A stretch of 64,000 nt of DNA, from assembly GCF_004210375.1 (NCBI RefSeq), contig NW_027467782.1, positions 36,817,771 to 36,881,770 on the forward strand, read 5' to 3'. The translations under genes were made by a program, and so were the position numbers. The DNA comes from Tachypleus tridentatus (Eukaryota; Arthropoda; Merostomata; Xiphosura; Limulidae). The notes under the pieces are model-generated. The model worked only from the letters and a program-made list of their open reading frames with translations, was not told the DNA's origin and ran no database searches. This document shows positions 25,512 through 37,349 of the stretch, one piece after another (position 1 is the stretch's first letter; the number at the start of each line of letters is the position of its first letter).

Positions 25512-26413
25512 AGTTGAGATGTTAACTCTGATAGTTCCAGTAAGACATAACTAAAACACATCTTTGCTATCAAAAGCATTATTTGATAAAACAAGACAGA
25601 AACCTAAATAACCAAGGGCACTTCAAAATCTGTTAAGCAGAATTTGAGTAAATTAATCTACGAGACAATTTTTGTGTCCTTTTTCAACCTATATTTACTT
25701 ACACTACTAATACCAGCGGTAGGGGTGGGTATATTTTATTCAATTTTATTATTATTCAGGATTCCTATCAACCTACCTTCAATTAAAATTATTCTAGGCA
25801 GGATTACACTGAATTAATCTATGATACTTTTGGTACGATCGAGAACATCAATCGATATTAGCTCTCAACTCGATCAAGAGGTGATGAAGATATGAGTTAG
25901 AAGATCGTACTTAAAATATTAATAAAATAATAATAACTTTGAGCCGTTTAATAAGCCGCTGTGCTGCAGCTGAGAAAAAACATATCATATACATATTATA
26001 AAATAAACTTGCCACTTTGTTTTTCATGTTGTTTTGTTAAAGGTACACATTAAAGAATAGTATTAGAACAAATAAACTACGTTGTATGTATATTTCAACT
26101 GGAGATTCGTAATACTTCTCTAAACAACTGGAATATCAAATCACGTCAATAATACATCGAACTCTAGCTGTCTTCAATAAATTGTATAGAATACACGTGC
26201 AGTGAGGTCTATTCGAGATGTTTATCTACATTTAGAACAGGTTTTCTGGTTCAGTTGTGACATTTTTGACTGGAAACGTATTGACCTTTTTTTTTTTTAC
26301 TTAAGGGCTACATAGTGTGTAACTTGTTGTTGTTAATCTATCCACATTCACTTGTTAAAACGCGCTGTGCAGAAATCTGTACAAATTGGCTTGTGATAAT
26401 ATACGTTCTTAGA
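25512..26413. other. Intergenic, nothing recognised
   Basis: AT-rich DNA between two SINEs; no supported gene or repeat. Confidence 0.5.
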
Positions 26414-26687
26414 AGGCTCGGCATGGCCAGGTGGGTTGAAGCGTTCGACTCGTAATCTAAGGGTCGCAGGTTGAATTATGGTCGCACCAAACATGCTCGC
26501 ACTTTCGGCCGTGATGGCGTTATAATTTTCGGTCAACTCCATTATTCGCTGGTAAAAGAATCGCCCAAGAGTTGGCGGTGGGTGGTGATGACTGCCTGCC
26601 GTCTCTCCAGTCTTAAACTGCAAAATTAGGGACGGCTAGCGCAGATAGTCCTTATGTAGCTTTGCGCGAAATTCAAAACAAACAAAC
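26414..26687 (+). mobile_element. SINE (main family), full-length
   Basis: GGCTCGGCATGGCCAGGTGG head, CGTAATCTAAGGGTCGC, a mutated box B (GGTTGAATTATGG), the complete central domain and tail ending in ATTCAAAACAAACAAAC. Confidence 0.92.
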
Positions 26688-27382
26688 TTGCTTTGAACCT
26701 GAACTGAGGAATATGTTATGAAAATACAGCCGAAGTAAACAATTAGCACTTACATGCGGTATTAGCAAAATACCTGAAATTCAAACGTAAGGCAACAAGG
26801 AAGTGCAGTAAAAATAAGACAGAAAATCAAAATTGCGGAAATTTTTTACAAGACAAGTATTTAATAACAATGATAAACATTATTTTGTTTCATCACATAT
26901 AAAAGCAAAACACGTTTATTTCAAAAGTGTTTTAGTAAATAACTATACGTTAATTGCAAATGCTTTGTTACATCACAAGTGTTCTAGAAAATTACCTTAC
27001 GTTTTTTACAAGTACGGTTTTATGTCATAAATGTTTCAATTAAATATTGTTGCTCTTTGCTTGCCCTTCAAGAAGAGAAACTATCTTAGAATTATAGCGT
27101 TTTGTGTTACAGTATAGAAAAGGTTCAGAGAGACTGTATCATTGATTAAATCTCTGATAGATTTTATCCCAGTATGGAAATTGAAGTCCAGTCAGGTTAT
27201 GTGCTGTTACAGTACGTATAGATACCGTACACCGCAGTTCAGAAACAGTTGAATTTTGTACCAGTAAAGAATATTCAGATACATTTTATCCCAGTACAGA
27301 AAGTTCAGAGATATTGTACGACTATATAAGAAACGTGAATTAAGACACACGTTAGTTAGTCTTGCAAACAAAACAAACTCTA
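26688..27382. other. Intergenic, nothing recognised
   Basis: AT-rich, with loosely repeated CAGTATAGAAA/CAGTACAGAAA phrases between 27,110 and 27,310 that are too irregular to call an array. Confidence 0.45.
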
Positions 27383-29100
27383 TGGTGCGTCCAATAATTA
27401 TTTCTTATTTACTTAATGTTTTATGTTTCACAATTAAGACAACTGATCCAGTGGTGGACTCAGCAGATAGCTCGATGTGACTTTGCCATCGTGAAAACTC
27501 ACATGCAACTGAATATAAATAAACTTACCGAACGCTATTTTCTACAGACACATACTTGTATCGTAACAATGTTTTCTCAGTTGGCACTTCATGTATGCCT
27601 AACAACTCATGTTCTCATGAAATAAGTTCCTTTACCCACTTTATTTTTTCAATTAACAGCTCTTGAAGAATGTATAAATAAATCTCAAATCAATTCAAGT
27701 GTTTTATATACTTTACTATCATGTTACTGAGCATAGGTGTGTTCTTCTAATACATGTTTCAATTTTTTTAAGGTTACTTTCAGTAACTTTATTGAGTATA
27801 ATGTCTGTAATATATTTAATTTATAATATGTATAATGTATGTTGTATTAAATAGCTAACTTAAATAGCATTCCGCAAACTATGTTTGCCGTATATAAGAC
27901 TGTATATATAGAAACTTGCTTAGAGTGTGGTTGTAATAATATTATGATGAACACTTCTACTTGTTCAAAATCTTTAAAGAACTATTTGGAATATGTAACG
28001 GTTTACAATGTAATAGGTCAAACATTAATGTCTCATGTGAAGTGTAAATCTATGTTATTATGTTTATCAGTTTTTCGTTTTATTCACTTTTTCATCATGA
28101 TTATTCAACATTATAAGTTTGATATCTTGTTTGGAAACAACCTAAACTTTATGGGAAATTGTCGACATTATGACTGATAACAAGTATAAAAGTTATTTTC
28201 AATTACCTTTATTAGTCACTCAATTAATTATCAAATTCTGATCCCCATTGGTTGATAAGATCAGAAGCTACTGAATATAACAAACTGCTATACTTTTAAC
28301 AGTTTTGATGAATCTTATTAAACTCGACAATAAAATGTCATACTGTTTTCCTATATCACAATAAAACTGTTAAAATGCAGAAAACCTGGAAATGTTACGT
28401 AAAGTAAAGCCAGTGATTTCGTTCCTCCATACTGTTTCAAATAACTAATAAAAAGGAAACGATGAAAATAGATCAATGAATCAATAGATAAATAATCTGA
28501 AACCATGATTTAATTTGATAAATGTAAGTTTCCTATCAAAAATTTTCTGGAATATAGCGTCATATAGTTTTACTCAAACAGTATGTGCCTGTCGATTAAT
28601 GAGATTTTAAATTAAAATTATGATAAAATCACATCTAATAATGGTTTCTGACTGTAGATGTAGTAAAGCATCTATTGTGAACTTTATTAGACTGACAACC
28701 GCTGCTTTCATTTGTTGAAATAAAAATAGGTTGTTAGATGTTAAATAAAAAAGCTGTATTATGAAAGAGAGCTTTTACTCTAATTAATCTTACTTCATAT
28801 CCCGTAAAAGAACTTGGGGAATTGGTTAATTACCTAACAAAATTCATCTGTTAGTGTCACGTGATAATGTGACCCAATAATATCATTGCATAAGGAGTTT
28901 TGAATACTGTTCCTGAGATCTTTTGCAATATTACTTTGACCTAATAACTTAAATTCCATACAAGTTATTTTGCTTTTACAAATAGATTTTCCATAAGATA
29001 CGCAGACTTCGAAATTAATATTCATTTTTTTCTATCACAAAGAAATTGTTTACAAATTGGTAACAAACTCTAACTTAGTTTAATTTATTATTTCCTTTAT
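27383..29100 (+). mobile_element. Dispersed LTR-like repeat, copy 2 (longest)
   Basis: Aligns from end to end with the block at 33,213-34,853 and over its last 1.3 kb with that at 15,270-16,550. It contains a SINE-type tail relic near the left end (CAGCAGATAGCTCGATGTG, about 27,460), the ATTCCGCAAACTATGTTTGC block with a TATA-like GTATATAAG, and the TTTATTATTTCC end. No product is encoded and it is non-functional fossil DNA. It may be a solo LTR, with a right boundary good to about 10 bp. Confidence 0.65.
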
Positions 29101-29504
29101 CACAATGAATACTTTTTTATTATAATGTTTCTGAAGAAAAATATAAACTGATGAAAGAAAATAACATTGATAACAAATGAATTTATATCTTTATTCATCA
29201 AGAATTTTTTGGAAATACTCGTCTTTTATTTTCAAAACTATATGTTGTAGTCTTTCTTTTTTTTTAAATGTATTAGCTTGGTATCAGTTGACTCTATGAA
29301 GCCATTGTTTCTTTATCCAGTGTTTATTACTTTGTATGATACAAGAATTTCGAACGTACCGCATAACCAGTAGTACCAGATACATATGTTAAAATTGTGT
29401 AGAACACCTTTCACGCTTCTTTTGGAACAATTAATGTATAGTTGTACCGTTCATAGACTTTGTTCCTAGCAGTGTTTTAGTTCATTTTATATTATTGCAA
29501 TAAA
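29101..29504. other. Intergenic, nothing recognised
   Basis: AT-rich spacer between the LTR-like copy and a SINE. Confidence 0.5.
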
Positions 29505-29519
29505 CTAATGAACGTTTAT

Positions 29520-29792
29520 TTTTTTTCTTTGGAATTTCGCACAAAGCTACTCGAGGGCTATCTGTGCTAGCCGTCCCTAATTTAGTAGTGTAAGACTAGA
29601 GGGAAGGCAGCTAGTCATCACCACCCACCGCCAACTCTTGGGCTACTCTTTTACCAACGAATAGTGGGATTGACCGTCACATTATAACGCCCCACGGCTG
29701 GGAGGGTGAGCATGTTTGGCGCGACTCGGGCGCGAACCCGCGACCCTCAGATTACGAAGCGCACGCCTTAACGCACTAGGCCATGCCAGGCC
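29520..29792 (-). mobile_element. SINE (main family), full-length, with 15-bp target duplication
   Basis: Minus-strand copy with an intact tRNA-like head (GGCCTGGCATGGCCTAGTGC), box B GGTTCGCGCCCG, central domain and tail. CTAATGAACGTTTAT occurs on both sides (29,505-29,519 and 29,793-29,807) without mismatch, so the insertion is comparatively young. Confidence 0.95.
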
Positions 29793-29807
29793 CTAATGAA
29801 CGTTTAT

Positions 29808-31508
29808 ATGAAAGAAAACGTGTAACAAAAATAATACTTCCTTACAACCTGGTAGAAGACAAGGTCACTAATAGAGAAACATTAATTTTTTAAACAAATA
29901 TTTTAGAAGCCTCGTAATATTTTGCTTAATTATAAGAAGAGTGATACAGGTTACAGTGAAGTTTCAGTACTCACGTGCATAAAACAATGATGATTATAGA
30001 ACAACAATGATTCTATAAAACATGTTGAGAAAGTCTCCGCTGCTCGTTTAGCGTTTGGTTTAGACTGTAATTAGTTGACGCTATTAGCTGGCTTATAGAT
30101 TAAATATCGATAACAAAAACGTGAGTACAGATAAAAGATGAATATCAGGGTCAAACATTTCACCACGTGGTAATAGTTCTTCTAGAACATTTCTTCTTCG
30201 AATTGTCAACACTCGAAATATCTTTTACATAAACTAACTTAAGCAAGCATTTCAATATGTTTCGAAAAATGTTCCTGGAACAGGAGAAATACACAGAGAG
30301 ATTAACGAAAGTTTTCTTTTAAGTATAAATTACACTTTATTTCTTACTTGATTCAGTTTATTGTTTTGTGTTTTCTATAACCACGAAATAATGAAACTAA
30401 ATTTCAATACAATTTTTATTTCAATATTCAGTGTACAATAAGTTCAAGAATATATTTTTCTTGTACTATATAACCTTCTGGTGTTATTTGAATAAAGGTA
30501 AGACTTCAGAATATCATTTCTATCAGCGAGAATCCGGATCCTAAAAGCAGTGAAAAAAAGAAAACGTATAAGAACTTTCATATCAATTGAATTAAAACCA
30601 CAGAATTGTCGATGTTGTTAAAAGTAAGTTATTTTATTAACTGTATTATTATTATTTTATTATTAATATATATATATATACGTAATTTTTCTATTTATTT
30701 ATGTTCAATTTACATAAAATGTTTATATAATAGACTGACATATAAATCTCTGTGTAAGAAGTAACGTATCACACAGGCTATTCCACTTATGTATTTCAAC
30801 CTCTTTCTTCACAGTTACATGTAAAGTAGAAGTTCCAATGTTACCCTTTAATAAAACTGAAAATTTCTTATTCTGTACAAATACAACAGTCCTTTCTCAT
30901 TTTCCAACGAGTTAGCAATGACTTGAGTGAATTTAATCACTAATATCTGGACTCGGTTCTATGCAATTACAAATTTCTCATACCCCAATGTGTAGCTTTA
31001 CTTTAAGAAAACAACTTGGCCTGAGGCCCTTATGTTTCTCATTTCAGAACTAATAATTTTTTAATGTGTAGAAATTTTAAGCTCACAGACATTACACATT
31101 AATTAGAAAACAATTTACTTTTTTTAACCTTAATAGAGAAGCATTTTTTTTAATATTCAGAACTTTTAAAAACATTAAAGTTAACAAAGCAGATTCTTCC
31201 AAAAATTAACAAACCACTGACGATATTGTATGACAGTTATTAAAGAGCATACTATGCATTTTTATATCATGTGAAACAATATTCACATTAATAAAAGAAA
31301 TATTACATAAGTCAAGAATTTTGGTCTACACTCTGACCAGTGAAAGTGCAAGCACGTTTGATTCGATAGGAATTTGAACAGGCGATCTACAGACTCACAA
31401 GTCGAGTTTAATGTTAAATGGTTAAATTGATTAACTTTATTCCAAACGCTTTGGTATTTAAATTTTGATATACTCACATATTTTTATGAACTTCAACATC
31501 GAAATTAA
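29808..31508. other. Intergenic, nothing recognised
   Basis: AT-rich, with a short TATATA run near 30,667-30,681. No supported coding region. Confidence 0.5.
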
Positions 31509-31516
31509 TTGACCTC

Positions 31517-31930
31517 TTACCAATTATCATCCAGCAGTGTGATTTTATGCATCCAAATAAAAATTTCATTTCTTCTTAGTTCACTATCCAATCTTCTTCC
31601 TCTTCGATTAGTTCCGAATTGCATTTCTGATTGTCTTGCTGTTCGTGTTCTTCTTTCCAACCCATCTCTTAAGTTAAGGCCACTGTCAAAACCCAAGCCA
31701 AAGTATGGGTCTTTTCCAAACACATTCTTTTTGTATTTTCCATTTCCACTACCTATTACAAAACCTGGTTTACTGGTGAAACCACTTTTATTCCTGTCTC
31801 TATCGACAGCGCTCCTATTTCACTTTTTATCTCCATGACCACCATAACCATTGTGGATGTTTTCGATTATTTCGTTTATAGCGTAACTTCCGACAGTGTA
31901 GACGATAATAATGAAAAGTAGAAAGAAAAC
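31517..31930 (-). pseudogene. Secreted-peptide-like exon, paralogue 1 (interrupted)
   Basis: On the minus strand a strong acceptor (TTTTTTATTTTTTCAG) opens an exon reading VFLLFIIIVYTVGSYAINE, a hydrophobic signal-peptide core with a likely cleavage site after SYA, then NIHNGYGGHGDKK. The same frame later reads a Gly-, Arg- and Lys-rich segment (KDPYFGLGFDSGLNLRDG, RRTRTARQ). Gly/basic composition after a signal peptide resembles glycine-rich antimicrobial or cuticle-type peptides; I do not recognise the family. The frame is interrupted. The first exon with a start codon was not found. Confidence 0.45.
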
Positions 31931-33212
31931 CTGAAAAAATAAAAAATCATTTTCCTCATGAAACTATGACCAATAAAACACAAACTAGTTACTCTGTGAG
32001 AAAGTTGTATAGATCCATAGTTATTTTACAGACACAAACACAAACTAGTAGAATGTAACTTAGCCTATCGTATAACAATTTCCCCATAAAGCTTTAAGAT
32101 TTTATGTTAAAATGTTCTTGTGTAGAAAAGATTACTATAAAATAAATGGCATTATTCTTCTATAGTCTAAATCGTTTAGCCTAACTTGTATTAATAATTG
32201 TATTTGAAATTACAAAAGATTGAATAAGTTAGTGAATCTAGTCAACATAAACGTTATTTTACTGGTGTTGTGACAGATACCATTCGAAAAGCATGGTGGG
32301 AAATTCAACATAATTCCCCTGTTTGTTGTTTTATATGATGAGAACATTTATCACAGTGCTGTTTTACTGGGAATTCTTTCATACTCTTTATAAATACCTT
32401 TTTAAGAATTACGTTGTCTATTTATATCTCAACTACAATGTCCCGAAATTTGATCAGTAATTAATTTTTGTCTAATTCTCTCATATTATTCTGCATAGAG
32501 AAGTGCTACTTTTTATATTGAAATGATACCATGCAAAAAATACAACTATTTGTCTCCGGTGAGTTGTGTTACAGTTTTACCGATAATTAACTTATAGAAT
32601 AAACTGTAGAACACTTTCCACTGTCCTCATTAGATAGCGATAAGGTAAAAGACGTTGATAGCAGCTGTAAGTTAAACTGTTATATTAAAAGCATTCTTCA
32701 ACTTTTCGTATTTACATAATGTGGGGATATGAAGCAATCATACCGAAGGCCATAGCTGTGAGTTACGAAACTCTCGTATGTTATATGCTAAATTATGGGA
32801 AGGTTATATTTCATAATTGGCTATTTCGTCGGATATATTGCGAAACAAATTTGAATAACAAATGAATGCTATAAATTTTATGGAAATATTTTAAATTTCT
32901 TTTTATATTGATGTCCTTTCAAAGTCGAAAATCATGCCAAATAAACATTATGGTGTTTACATCTTCACTTCGTCGAAAAGTAAATTACAGAATTATTCGT
33001 TTCTCTTTCTTACAATCTGAATTATTTCATGTAAGATATTTAATTTCTTTTCTATTTTACATTTTATTATTATTTATTTGTTTGTCATACTCCTGTTAAG
33101 TTTGGGAAGGTAAAATTATGTTATGTTTTGTGAAACTTTCACTCTGAGTTTATTTATAACTACATGATGTGTAAAGTTCTCATTTTACTTAAATTATACG
33201 TTCCACGGTAGT
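31931..33212. other. Intergenic, nothing recognised
   Basis: Would include the upstream intron of the signal-peptide exon if that is a gene. I could not find its first exon. Confidence 0.4.
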
Positions 33213-34853
33213 TCCAATAATAATTTCATATTTACTTAATGTTCTATGTTACACAGTAGAGACAACTGAATATATGGAAGCCTCAAACAGATAGCCCGAT
33301 GTGGCTTTGCTAAAATAAAAGAACACATACAACTGAAGATAAATAAACTTACCGATCGCTATTCTCTATTGACAGGCACTTATGTCATTACAGTTTCTTC
33401 CCAGTTGGTATAGAATGTAAGAGTAACCTCTCATGTTCTCGTTAAATAAGTTCCTTTATCCATATTATATTTTCAATTAAAAGCTATTTAAGAATGTCTA
33501 GATAGTTTTGAAATCAATGCAAATGTTTGATATACTTTACTATCATGTTTCCGAGTCATTGGTATGTGCTTCGTGTGGTATCTTCCATTCTTTTTTTAAG
33601 GTTATTTTTTAATTATAATGTCGGTAGTATATTTAATTTATAATGTCTATAAGTTATATTGTATGAAATGGAGATCGTAAATAGTATTCCGCAAACTATA
33701 TTTGCCGTATACAAGCCGGTCTGTAAAGAAACACGCATTCATCAATAGATATTACACATATATCGTGTAGTTGTAATACTATTATGATAAACTCTTCAAC
33801 TTCTTGAAAATCTCTGCAAACTAATAAAAAAGTGCAACGGTTAACAATGTAATAGGTCTAACAATAACGTCTCATGTTAACTGTAAATGAATGTTATAAT
33901 GTTTATCAGTTTTTTATTTTATTCTCTTTTTTATAATTACACTACATTATTAGCTTGATATCTTGTTTCAACGTAACCTAGATCTTATGGGATATTGTTT
34001 ATATTTGGCCTGTTAATAAGTAGAAATCTTATTCTGTATTAATCCCTAGATTTATTATCTAATTCTGATCATCTTTGGTTCATCAGATCAGAAGTTTGTG
34101 AATATAGCAAAACCGTTTGTGCTTTTAAGAGTTTTGATAAATGTTACTAACTTTACTTACTGCATCACAGTAAAACTGTAACCATGCAGAAAATATGGAA
34201 GTGCTAAGGTAAAGTATGGCCAATGTCCTTTTTCTTCCATACTGTTTTAGTTACTTATTGAAAAGGAAACGATTAAAATAGGTCAAGAAAAATACTATAT
34301 GTTGGGACTCGAATTGCCAAACATAGAAAAATCTATAAATTTAAGTTTTATTTTTTTTTAATGTTCTGAAACCATGATTTCATTTGATAAATGGAAGTTT
34401 CCTATAAAAAAAAAAAAAGGTTATTGAATATAGCGCCATCTAGTTTTACTGAAACAGTATAAAAGGAAAGAAAAAGATTGTTTTGTGTATGTGCCTGTTG
34501 ACTAAGGAGATTTTAATTTAAGATTATTATAAAATTACGTCTAATAATGATTTCTGACTGTAGATGGTTGTAAAGATTAGTAGCAAACTTTAATTAATCA
34601 GACGGTCACTGCTTTCATTTGTTAAAATGAAAATAGGTCGTTAGATGCCACAGTATAAAGTAAAAAATAGTATTATGAAAGAAAGCTTCTTCAGTCGCCA
34701 GTCACACATCATATCCCATAATGTATTTTGAGGATTGGTTGTTTAAGTATTAACATTGATCTGTTAATGTCACGTGAGTGCGTGGCCCAATAATATCATC
34801 GCATTAAGGGAGAAAAGAAACCCTTACTTAGATTTATTTATTATTTCCCTCAT
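33213..34853 (+). mobile_element. Dispersed LTR-like repeat, copy 3
   Basis: Close relative of the block at 27,383-29,100, sharing CCAATAATAATTTC at the left, CCGCAAACTATATTTGCCG with a TATA-like GTATACAAG, GGTTCATCAGATCAGAAG, the TGTCACGTGAGTG block and TTATTTATTATTTCC at the right. Non-coding, old and broken. It directly abuts the second secreted-peptide-like exon. Confidence 0.65.
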
Positions 34854-35080
34854 CACAGTGACTCTTCCTAACCGTTTCTTATTGTCTCCTTTATTTCTAT
34901 TACTTTTATGAAAATTTGGATCACCGTTACTCCCATATCTGTCATTACCGTTCGCACATCCCCTTTTGTTTCCGAGATCACTGCAACCATCGTGGATGTT
35001 CCGGTGTGTATCGTTATTTCCGTTCTTAGCGTAACTTTCTAGAGTGCAGACCACTATAACCAAAAGCAAAAGTTATTATT
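34830..35080 (-). pseudogene. Secreted-peptide-like exon, paralogue 2
   Basis: The minus-strand frame reads LLLVIVVCTLESYAKNGNND, then NIHDGCSDLGNKRGC and an Asn/Gly/Lys-rich tail ending KGDNKKRLG. It aligns with the exon at 31.5-31.9 kb: hydrophobic core, SYA cleavage region, NIH(N/D)G, and a Gly-rich basic tail. There is no ATG in frame; the start would lie in an upstream exon. The frame runs on into the neighbouring dispersed repeat, so the natural 3' end is gone or displaced. Function unknown. A secreted basic peptide is the most that can be inferred. Confidence 0.45.
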
Positions 35081-35621
35081 TGTTAACTGTTGTTAGTCAA
35101 AAGATTCCTGAGTTAGTGAAAAAACAAAAGTGGCCTTCTATAAAATCAGTTAGCACAAAATGTACTTATTTGTGTCTAGAACAAGTATCAGGTTCCGATC
35201 GCTGATGTGGTCATTGGCATCTACTCGTGTTTTAACGGTAAAGAATGTTTTAGCGTTTAAATGAAGATTCTACAACTTATCATTAATTTTAACATTCGGG
35301 TTGTTAATGGCTACTTATGAGTGTGAATATCAAATTGTGTGATAGACGGGATGTTTGCGTGTGAAAATCAATCAGTGTGACTAGATACAATATTTACGCA
35401 TGTATATAAATCCGTATGAACACACAGATTATTTACGTGTGCATATCAAATTGTGTGAGTAGATAAATTTTTACGTGTGATTTTCAATAAACAGATAGTT
35501 TGGTTATTGCTAAAGAGAAAAACATAAAATAAACAACAAATAAGTATTGAATATGATATGCGAAACATTTGCACAATATTAGAAATGTCTGGAGAAATAA
35601 TAATTAAAGATATATAAATGT
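35081..35621. other. Intergenic, with loose TGTGTGA-type repetition
   Basis: Between 35,325 and 35,490 phrases such as TCAAATTGTGTGA and TTTACGTGTG recur four times at roughly 40-60-bp spacing, an old, irregular minisatellite. Nothing else is seen. Confidence 0.4.
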
Positions 35622-35746
35622 GGCTCCCCAGTGGCTTAGCGATATGTCTGCCGACTTACAACGCTTAAAACCGGGTTCCGAGACCTGTGTTGGGAGAGCT
35701 CAGATAGCACATTGTGTAGCTTTGTGCTTAATGTAAAACAAAAACT
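35622..35746 (+). mobile_element. Short tRNA-derived SINE, second family
   Basis: About 125 bp: a tRNA-like head (GGCTCCCCAGTGGCTTAGCG, then TATGTCTGCCGACTTACAAC), a box B-like GGGTTCCGAGACC, then directly the tail CAGATAGCACATTGTGTAGC followed by TTTGTGC. There is no central domain as in the main family. Similar elements lie at 43.2, 48.3 and 50.1 kb. Confidence 0.8.
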
Positions 35747-36589
35747 ATATACAGGTGTGCCTGGTTATTTTCTAATTTTGTTAACTTTATTCTATACTTA
35801 TGTTGATCATCAAAATTACAAGACTTATACAAAATAAAATATATTTTTTTCCCTTACACAGAAATGTTATTTACGTAATATATTAGTTCGGTAATCAGTT
35901 TTAAACATTTGAAATCAGATATTTCTGTGATATAAGAATGCTATTATCTTCAGTATGTATACCAAAACGTTCTTTATTCAAATAGCTTACAATACAAATT
36001 ACTGAGCATTTTTGGTTAGTTATTACAATAACAGCAGGTGATGACCAATCATTGTGGTTTTATTTACGGTCTCGAGCTGTAATGTTCGTATAATAAAACT
36101 ATGTAGGCTTTTTGTATTTTATCCCCGTATACTGATGAAATATTTTTGTTCAATATTTAACACGTTGTTATAAATATGGTTTCAAAAATGCTGTTAAATA
36201 TAATTGGTAAGCAATGATTTCAAACAACACTGGTTGATTGAAAACGCATCAAAGAAGTTAGGTAGATCAGTGTTACAAGTTGTTTTTTTCTCAAGTACTC
36301 AAAATTATAAATATATCAAATCCCGTTTTGTGAAGAATAGATTTGAATCAATTGCGTTAAACAAAACAGAGAACTACATCAAGCAATGCATGACTTCAAC
36401 CGATGTTTGTTCAGCTCCAAACACAAAATCGTTGTACAGCCATGTGGAAAGGTCTTATTATGTCAACATCATACGTTTGTCATGTATTTCAAGATATAGA
36501 TCCGTAAAGTTTTCTCTTTGCTTAATCACAACTGCATGCGGAGTTATCACTAAATCCAGTTTATTATAATTCATTATAAATGTATATAT
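35747..36589. other. Intergenic, nothing recognised
   Basis: Includes a 121-codon plus-strand frame (36,204-36,569) with no recognisable motif, splice context or family. I treat it as chance. Confidence 0.4.
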
Positions 36590-36806
36590 GGGTTCGAATT
36601 CCGGTCGCACCAAACATGCTCGCCCTTTTAGCCGTACGTTAATATGTGACGGTGAATCCCACTATTCGTTAGTAAAAGAGTAGCCTAAGAGTTGGCATTG
36701 GGTAGTGATGACTAGCTGCCTTCCTTCTTGTCTTATACCGCTAAATTAGGGACGGCTAGCGCAGATAGCCTTCGTGTAGCTTTGCGCGAAAATTAAACAT
36801 ACAAAG
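36590..36806 (+). mobile_element. SINE (main family), 5'-truncated at box B
   Basis: Starts at GGGTTCGAATTCCGGTCGCA and continues through the central domain to TAGCTTTGCGCGAAAATTAA. Box A is absent, as expected from incomplete reverse transcription. Confidence 0.9.
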
Positions 36807-37210
36807 AACTGTAAGTATATATATCGGCACAGTTTATATATTTAATATTAACCAACATAAGTTTTCTTTATTGGCAATTAAAACAAATTGCCATCATAAT
36901 GTAGAAATTATTCCAAAAATCTACATGCATATGATATATCTAAAATATATCATCAGTTTGTGTAAAACTCTCTGTAAACATACTTCACCTTAAGTAGTTG
37001 ACCGATTCAAACTCATACTAACTTTTCAGCACAAATGTGAACTAAATCCATATTAAATTTTCCCAGATGTCAAAAACCATAAACATATTTTATAAATTGT
37101 TAGTTTCTATATTGTTACTACAGGAACTGCTGTAAATAGTTATATTTGAACACAATTTTCACCAAAACAAAACATACAATAATAAAATGTGCAGTTAGAA
37201 AGTATAGTTG
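36807..37210. other. Intergenic, nothing recognised
   Basis: AT-rich flank of the Jockey LINE. Confidence 0.5.
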
Positions 37211-37315
37211 TTTGACTGTGTGGGTATTTGGGTATTGATGTTGTTAAATACCCAGGAGGGTCAGGTACATTTGACCTCTTCCTCCCTCCCGAACGATTAT
37301 AGCGTCTGTCTTTAG

Positions 37316-37349
<34 letters not shown>

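Noticed and set aside
36204-36569. 121-codon plus-strand frame
   Set aside because: No motif, no similar frame nearby, composition like the surrounding AT-rich DNA.
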